A stretch of 10,869 nt of DNA from Rickettsiaceae bacterium. Lineage in GTDB: Bacteria; Pseudomonadota; Alphaproteobacteria; Rickettsiales; Rickettsiaceae. Position 1 is the stretch's first letter; the number at the start of each line of letters is the position of its first letter. Below are positions 6,753 through 10,869 of this stretch, piece after piece. A program made the translations under genes and the position numbers. Under the pieces are notes generated by a model, which searched no databases, was not told the DNA's origin, and saw only the letters and a program-made list of their open reading frames with translations. The DNA is taken from contig JAIOYD010000027.1 in assembly GCA_021741285.1 (NCBI GenBank), forward strand, positions 1 to 10,869. The letters run 5' to 3'.

Positions 6753-6779
6753 GATTAACTTGACTGTGCCAACAGAGCC
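6753..6779 (-). repeat. Probable terminal inverted repeat of the IS6 remnant
   Basis: On the minus strand this site begins GGCTCTGTTGGCACAG, close to the GG(C/T)TCTGTTG(C/G)... ends of many IS6-family elements. It lies on the N-terminal side of the transposase remnant, as expected. The base at 6780 separates it from the autotransporter TAA (6781-6783). No 8-bp target duplication could be matched, because the other end is lost. Confidence 0.45.
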
Positions 6780-6780
6780 T

Positions 6781-9501
6781 TTAAAAATTTAACCTTACTT
6801 TTATAGCCCCCTGATGAGCAGTATATTTTGTACTTAAGTAAAGATCATATCCCGCAGATAATTCTATTGCTCCTTTGGAAGTAGATACTGATGTGCCTAA
6901 ATTATAGAATACTCTTTCTTGTTCAGTAGTCTTCTTTACAAGTTTATTCCCAGATAATCCATCAAGTAAAACCGTGACTTTTGGAGATTTATTCAGTAAG
7001 TCATAACTTATGTTACCATGAACTTCTGGTACTACTCTATAGCTATGAAAATTTGTCTCATGTGAGAAACTTGTACCAATAATAGCATCTAATTTATGAT
7101 CCGTGGCTTTACGTATTGTCAAATTCTGATTTGTTGTTCCTGTTTCTTTGTATTTAGACTGGCCCAGCACCAAATACTCAAAACCAAAGGTTGTTATCAT
7201 TAGTAACTTATCAGTAATAAGTTTGTTATAACCCGCAAGAGTGTTTAACCCGTAAGCATTTGCGTAAAAATCCCCTTTAGCAATTTCAGTTGTATTTTGG
7301 AAAAATCTTTGTTCTCTATTAGAAATTTTATTACGGCTAAAGCTTCCCATAGCTTGTAAAAACCACTTATCATTAAGCTCTTGTACACCATAAATTGAGG
7401 TCGTATAAGCTTTAACTTTGCTAGTATCTCCATTATTTGTATCTTTGTGTTTTACATTATTATCTGCATAACTAAAAGCTATACCAATGGTCCTATCTTC
7501 AGTAATCTTTGTATCAGCACCAACTACATACCCTGTTGTTTTATTTTTGAATCCTGGGCTTTCTCCTCTAGCTTTTTGTGTTGCTGAGCCCCAAAATATA
7601 CTACTCCACACACCATGAGCATAATCATCTTCACCCGCAGAAATACCTTGTATATTATCATCTTGTGCAATAGAGAAAGTTTGAATCGTCGATGATTTGA
7701 GTCGATTTCCAATGGTTGATAATGCCATATCAACAACTTCGGATATTTGTTCAGAAGCTTCAACAATAACCGGCTGAAGCGCATTAAGTGCTGATACTAA
7801 ATCTTGACCATCGATAAGTAAAGATGTCAACCGCTGAAAAAGGGCTGCTGCATCACCCACATTATTCCGGTCTGCAAGCCTAATAGCATTCTCTACTGTT
7901 GTACTTGACCCACCACCGCCTGTTACGTCATCTTCAATTATGTCGTCAATCTGGTCTTGAGGTAACCTTACCCTTTTTACTACACCATTACTGTAAGACC
8001 AAGTTACGAAAGGATTTTGTTTAGCTATAAGAAAATTTGCTTTAGCATTATTGACAATATCTATACTTCTTGGCTCATCTGTATCAGCCACCTCAAAAAT
8101 TAAATAAGATTGTCCAACTGGGCCCGCTGGAGGTAATATGGCCGCAATATCAGTAAGAGTTATGTTAAAAGAAGTTACTACGTTTAAATCAAGATCTCCG
8201 CTAAGAACTAAAAAACGCCCGTGTTTGCTATCATCTACCGTAAACTTGACAGTTGGATTACCAACAAATTCTGAACTAGATGCATTGTCAAAGGATAAAG
8301 TATTATTGCCCAAGGATATAGTTGTCGAATCAGCGACAGTCTGGCCATCAAAGACCAAATCATTGCCAAGTATAATATTTGGCTGAGATAAAGTTATGTT
8401 ATCTGAGTGCAAATTCCCAGATAAATTAACTACGCTACCAGCAGCTCCTAAAAATTTAATGTCATTCATTTTGATATCACTAGTACCAATATCCTGGATT
8501 ATTGTTGCATTTGATAACACATCTACTTCAGAATGTTTAACTCCATGACCACCTGAAAACTCACCAGGGCCAAAGGGAAGTGTAGTAATTAGAGCGTCTA
8601 TAAAACTATTATCCTCCATAATAAAAATACTGGAATCTAAAGAAATATTACCAATTTCTTCTGCTCCATAAAGCTTAAATTCATTCGCATAGATACTATA
8701 TCCACTTTTAAGAGTAGTTTTTGTTGTTGATGCGTTCCCTCCCATTGTAGGAACTACTATATTAATTCTTACACTTACAGATCCAATATTGGAGTTAATC
8801 TCTTTATCATTATCAGACGCTAAAATAAAATTACCTTGTCCCTCAATATTGATTATGGTTGTATCGAACTGAAACCTTCCTTTAGCGCCAGAGTTAATAG
8901 TCATACCTTCTAGGAGTGTACCAGGAGTATTAGAAAGTGATCCGGTAAACGTTACTATGCTATTATTATTGATAATTATTTTACCAGCATCTCCTCCAGT
9001 ACTTAAAAAGCTGGTTAATAAAGTAATTGGCACATTATTACTAAGAGTTAAAGTTGATCCTATTATCCCGTTAAAATCAACAATATTAAGACCAGAATAA
9101 ATATTTGCAAATGGTGATGCATCAAGTGTAGCAAACGTCGCACTACCACCTGTATCCATTTTAAGTTCGACTATAGGATTGCCTGTTATACCGCCTATAT
9201 ACAAATTACTATTCTTGATAAAAATTGTTCCAGCTGCAATTGCTCCACTATCTACATAACTGACATTGAAACTACCAAGACCAATTGCATTGATAGTATG
9301 ATTACCTCCAAAAATCATTGAATCACCACTAATAAAACCATTGGGAATCCAATCTGTAGCAGTGCTAATATTTGATATTGCATTTTGGCTTGTTCTATCA
9401 ATGGCAATAGCAGAAGTACTGCTAAAAAAGCCGGACGACAATGCTATTATAGATGCTGTTGAAAGCACATTTTTCAATAATTTACTAGACTTACTATACA
9501 T
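6781..9501 (-). CDS. Autotransporter (type Va secretion) outer membrane protein, Sca/OmpB-like
   Basis: This 906-residue protein is self-secreted. Residues 1-33 are a Sec signal peptide (KSSKLLK, then a hydrophobic core, with cleavage likely after the AIA at 31-33). Residues about 34-510 form a beta-helical type passenger with recurring short strands rich in Asn, Ser, Thr and Gly. Residues 515-535 are an acidic then Gly/Ser-rich linker (DDIIEDDV, then TGGGGSS). Residues 540-615 are helical and should include the pore-plugging linker. Residues about 628-906 form the 12-strand beta-barrel, starting at GVWSSIFWGSATQ and ending in the outer-membrane assembly signal KVRLNF with C-terminal Phe. The whole protein has no cysteine, typical of exported passengers. 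AGGTG at 9506-9510 is a fair ribosome site. It is likely a surface adhesin or immune target as in Rickettsia; which Sca group it belongs to cannot be told here. The reading frame is intact and its stop codon abuts the IS6 remnant. Confidence 0.9.
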   Translation of the reverse strand: MYSKSSKLLKNVLSTASIIALSSGFFSSTSAIAIDRTSQNAISNISTATDWIPNGFISGDSMIFGGNHTINAIGLGSFNVSYVDSGAIAAGTIFIKNSNLYIGGITGNPIVELKMDTGGSATFATLDASPFANIYSGLNIVDFNGIIGSTLTLSNNVPITLLTSFLSTGGDAGKIIINNNSIVTFTGSLSNTPGTLLEGMTINSGAKGRFQFDTTIINIEGQGNFILASDNDKEINSNIGSVSVRINIVVPTMGGNASTTKTTLKSGYSIYANEFKLYGAEEIGNISLDSSIFIMEDNSFIDALITTLPFGPGEFSGGHGVKHSEVDVLSNATIIQDIGTSDIKMNDIKFLGAAGSVVNLSGNLHSDNITLSQPNIILGNDLVFDGQTVADSTTISLGNNTLSFDNASSSEFVGNPTVKFTVDDSKHGRFLVLSGDLDLNVVTSFNITLTDIAAILPPAGPVGQSYLIFEVADTDEPRSIDIVNNAKANFLIAKQNPFVTWSYSNGVVKRVRLPQDQIDDIIEDDVTGGGGSSTTVENAIRLADRNNVGDAAALFQRLTSLLIDGQDLVSALNALQPVIVEASEQISEVVDMALSTIGNRLKSSTIQTFSIAQDDNIQGISAGEDDYAHGVWSSIFWGSATQKARGESPGFKNKTTGYVVGADTKITEDRTIGIAFSYADNNVKHKDTNNGDTSKVKAYTTSIYGVQELNDKWFLQAMGSFSRNKISNREQRFFQNTTEIAKGDFYANAYGLNTLAGYNKLITDKLLMITTFGFEYLVLGQSKYKETGTTNQNLTIRKATDHKLDAIIGTSFSHETNFHSYRVVPEVHGNISYDLLNKSPKVTVLLDGLSGNKLVKKTTEQERVFYNLGTSVSTSKGAIELSAGYDLYLSTKYTAHQGAIKVRLNF

Positions 9502-9541
9502 AATTCACCTATCACATTGTTATATAAACCATAACTATAGT

Positions 9542-9573
9542 ATTATAAATGCTATGCATTAGTTAATTAACAA
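9542..9573 (-). promoter_or_regulatory. Candidate promoter of the autotransporter gene
   Basis: A perfect minus-strand TATAAT lies at 9542-9547, about 40 bp ahead of the autotransporter ATG. Upstream, TTAATT (9565-9570, 17 bp spacing) or TTGTTA (9568-9573, 20 bp spacing) could serve as -35; both are weak. The 139-bp divergent region 9502-9640 must also drive the glycosyltransferase gene, for which TATATT at 9610-9615 is a possible -10 without a clear -35. Confidence 0.3.
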
Positions 9574-9640
9574 TTTTACTTTGTAGCAACGAATCTTTAT
9601 TTGTTATGGTATATTTGCTATTACAAGTTGAATATCTGTT

Positions 9641-10774
9641 ATGATAATAAAACAAGAAAATCAGGAAGAGCTGAGTGCACGTCAAAAAAAAATAATATTT
9701 TCTATAAAAAAACAGTTTGATATATTTCAAAAAAAAGGGATTTCTGTTGAGCATATAGAAACTATTTGTCGTTTGTCCGATCAGGAAAAAAGAAATTTAG
9801 GACTCCTAAGAATACAAATTATTGACGATAGGCTATATGTCGATCATCATGTTGCATCTATTTATCCTGAGAGTTCTAAACTAGCTTGCAATAATATAAT
9901 TAAAAGATTAGTTCGCATTGTAAAAACTCATAAAATTCATAATATTGATTTTATCTTTCTGACAATTGATAATATTAATAACATTGCCCAAGAGTCAGGT
10001 GTATTGATAGAAAATTTTCCAGCCTTTATGAGTTCAAAGAATTTAGAATCCAAATTAGAAAAAAATAAGTTATTACTGCCAGACCCTTATATTCTAGACA
10101 ATGAAAAATGGCCTAACCTTATTAATCAAATTAATGAAGCATCCAAAACTTATTCTTGGGATGAAAAAATAGAGAAGATTTTTTGGCGAGGAGCAACAAC
10201 TGGTGGCACGTATAATTTGGAAAATTATCATAAACTTTGTAGACTAACTTTGGTAATGCTATCGCGGAGTTTTCCTGATTTAATAGATGCTAAATTTGTA
10301 GATTATGCTAATTTTAGCAACAATCAAAGTGGTATATATTTATATAATATTATGATTAGGTTATTTGATAATCCAGGTAAACTAACGGAAACAGAACATT
10401 TAAAATATAAATATCTTATTTCTATTGATGGAAACACAGCTGCATGGCTTAGAGTACCGTGGATTCTTTTATCAAATTCCATTCTTCTAAAACCGGAAAC
10501 CTCATTTACGCAAATTTTTTATGATGCGCTGGAGCCCTATGTCAACTATATACCCTTAAAAGAAGATTTATCAGATGTTTTTGAAAAACTAGAATGGTTA
10601 AAAACAAACGATAGTAAGGCTGAAATTATTTCTAAAAATGCTACAGCTTTTTGTCAAAAAGCTTTAATGCCAAACGATTTCGATAATTATATAGCAACTA
10701 CCTTAAATGAATATCACTTATTACAAAAGTTCAGGGTCTGTCCGATTGATTGTGTAAATTCTCATAAGTTATAA
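9641..10774 (+). CDS. Glycosyltransferase family 90 (CAP10-like) protein
   Basis: This 377-residue protein has no signal peptide or membrane segment and is probably cytosolic or peripheral at the inner membrane. The C-terminal two thirds shows GT90/CAP10 landmarks: FWRGATTGGTYN (181-192), SFPDLIDAKFVDY (210-222), KYLISIDGNTAAWLRVPWIL (257-276), SNSILLKPE (278-286), and the end block YVNYIPLKEDLSDV (300-313). GT90 enzymes transfer xylose, glucose or related sugars; CAP10 acts on fungal capsule, POGLUT on animal Notch, and bacterial members are usually placed in LPS or O-antigen modification. The N-terminal 120 residues are Lys- and Ile-rich and less conserved. The start at 9641 has no clear Shine-Dalgarno sequence. 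It is divergent from the autotransporter, and the surrounding envelope genes support a surface-glycan role. The acceptor and sugar are unknown. Confidence 0.85.
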   Translation: MIIKQENQEELSARQKKIIFSIKKQFDIFQKKGISVEHIETICRLSDQEKRNLGLLRIQIIDDRLYVDHHVASIYPESSKLACNNIIKRLVRIVKTHKIHNIDFIFLTIDNINNIAQESGVLIENFPAFMSSKNLESKLEKNKLLLPDPYILDNEKWPNLINQINEASKTYSWDEKIEKIFWRGATTGGTYNLENYHKLCRLTLVMLSRSFPDLIDAKFVDYANFSNNQSGIYLYNIMIRLFDNPGKLTETEHLKYKYLISIDGNTAAWLRVPWILLSNSILLKPETSFTQIFYDALEPYVNYIPLKEDLSDVFEKLEWLKTNDSKAEIISKNATAFCQKALMPNDFDNYIATTLNEYHLLQKFRVCPIDCVNSHKL

Positions 10775-10806
10775 TCAGAAAAATTATAATTTAAGAGAAA
10801 ACCAAT

Positions 10807-10869
10807 ATGACTAATAATTTAGAAATTGCAAAAATCAATGCAGCAGTAGATCTACTAATTGAAAGTGAC
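10807..10869 (+). CDS. Unidentified ORF, first 21 codons (runs off right edge)
   Basis: An ATG at 10807, preceded by AAGAGA at 10793-10798 with 8-nt spacing, opens a frame that is stop-free to the window end. It begins MTNNLEIAKINAAVDLLIES and appears to be a soluble, helical N-terminus. It starts 32 nt after the glycosyltransferase stop codon on the same strand, so the two could form an operon. Too little is present to name a family. Confidence 0.5.
   Translation, partial: MTNNLEIAKINAAVDLLIESD

Larger units (their letters stand above)
6310..6779 (-). mobile_element. Degraded IS6-family insertion sequence
   Basis: This is the only gap above 300 bases between intact genes. It holds the transposase remnant and, at 6753-6779, a probable terminal inverted repeat reading GGCTCTGTTGGC inward on the minus strand. 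The matching repeat at the other end is not visible near 6310-6370, so the left boundary is approximate and may have been lost with the internal deletion. IS6 elements are about 800 bp, so roughly 300 bp or more is missing. The retained end lies one base from the autotransporter stop codon. Nothing else is recognisable between 6262 and 6780 except the hairpin at 6277-6326. Confidence 0.55.

Noticed and set aside
7245..7784. Two minus-strand ORFs of 62 and 86 residues within the autotransporter
   Set aside because: They are out-of-frame readings of the barrel and linker coding region on the same strand.
1..10869. CRISPR array, toxin-antitoxin pair, prophage or conjugative element
   Set aside because: No regularly spaced direct repeats, no paired small ORFs with toxin-like features, and no phage structural or Tra genes were seen on either strand.

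Overview
The window is AT-rich and intron-free, and looks like the chromosome of an obligate intracellular alphaproteobacterium of the order Rickettsiales, most likely family Rickettsiaceae or a close relative. The best markers are a small lipoprotein that follows the Rickettsia 17 kDa surface antigen almost domain for domain, an Sca/OmpB-style autotransporter, an IalB-family periplasmic protein, and a compact zinc-handling cluster. This placement rests on recognition of families, not on a database search.

Layout, left to right. Positions 1-1579 hold a minus-strand operon: a CDF zinc/iron exporter (fieF), then the tRNA adenosine deaminase gene tadA, then an unidentified ORF that runs off the left edge. 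A short promoter region at 1580-1675 separates it from the divergent plus-strand genes: the 17 kDa-type lipoprotein, a strong inverted repeat, and the translationally coupled znuC-znuB pair. Convergent with znuB is a 580-residue membrane-anchored LtaS/MdoB-type phosphoglycerol transferase-like protein (3734-5476, minus). Then come tRNA-Val(UAC) and an ialB-family gene on the plus strand.

Positions 6262-6780, the only stretch over 300 bases without an intact gene, hold a hairpin and the wreck of an IS6-family insertion sequence: an internally deleted transposase and one recognisable terminal inverted repeat ending one base after the stop codon of the next gene. That gene (6781-9501, minus) is a complete 906-residue autotransporter. 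Divergent from it is a family-90 (CAP10-type) glycosyltransferase, followed by the first 21 codons of another ORF cut by the right edge.

Functional themes. (1) Zinc: an exporter and the ATPase and permease of a ZnuABC importer lie within about 2 kb of each other; the solute-binding protein ZnuA is not in the window. (2) Cell envelope: lipoprotein, phosphoglycerol transferase-like enzyme, IalB, autotransporter and GT90 glycosyltransferase all act on or form the surface, so the right two thirds is an envelope/host-interaction region. I do not see a clearly new multi-gene system. The items most worth follow-up are the IS6 remnant abutting the autotransporter, the doubly symmetric repeat in front of znuC, and the Ser-for-Thr nucleophile in the LtaS-like enzyme.
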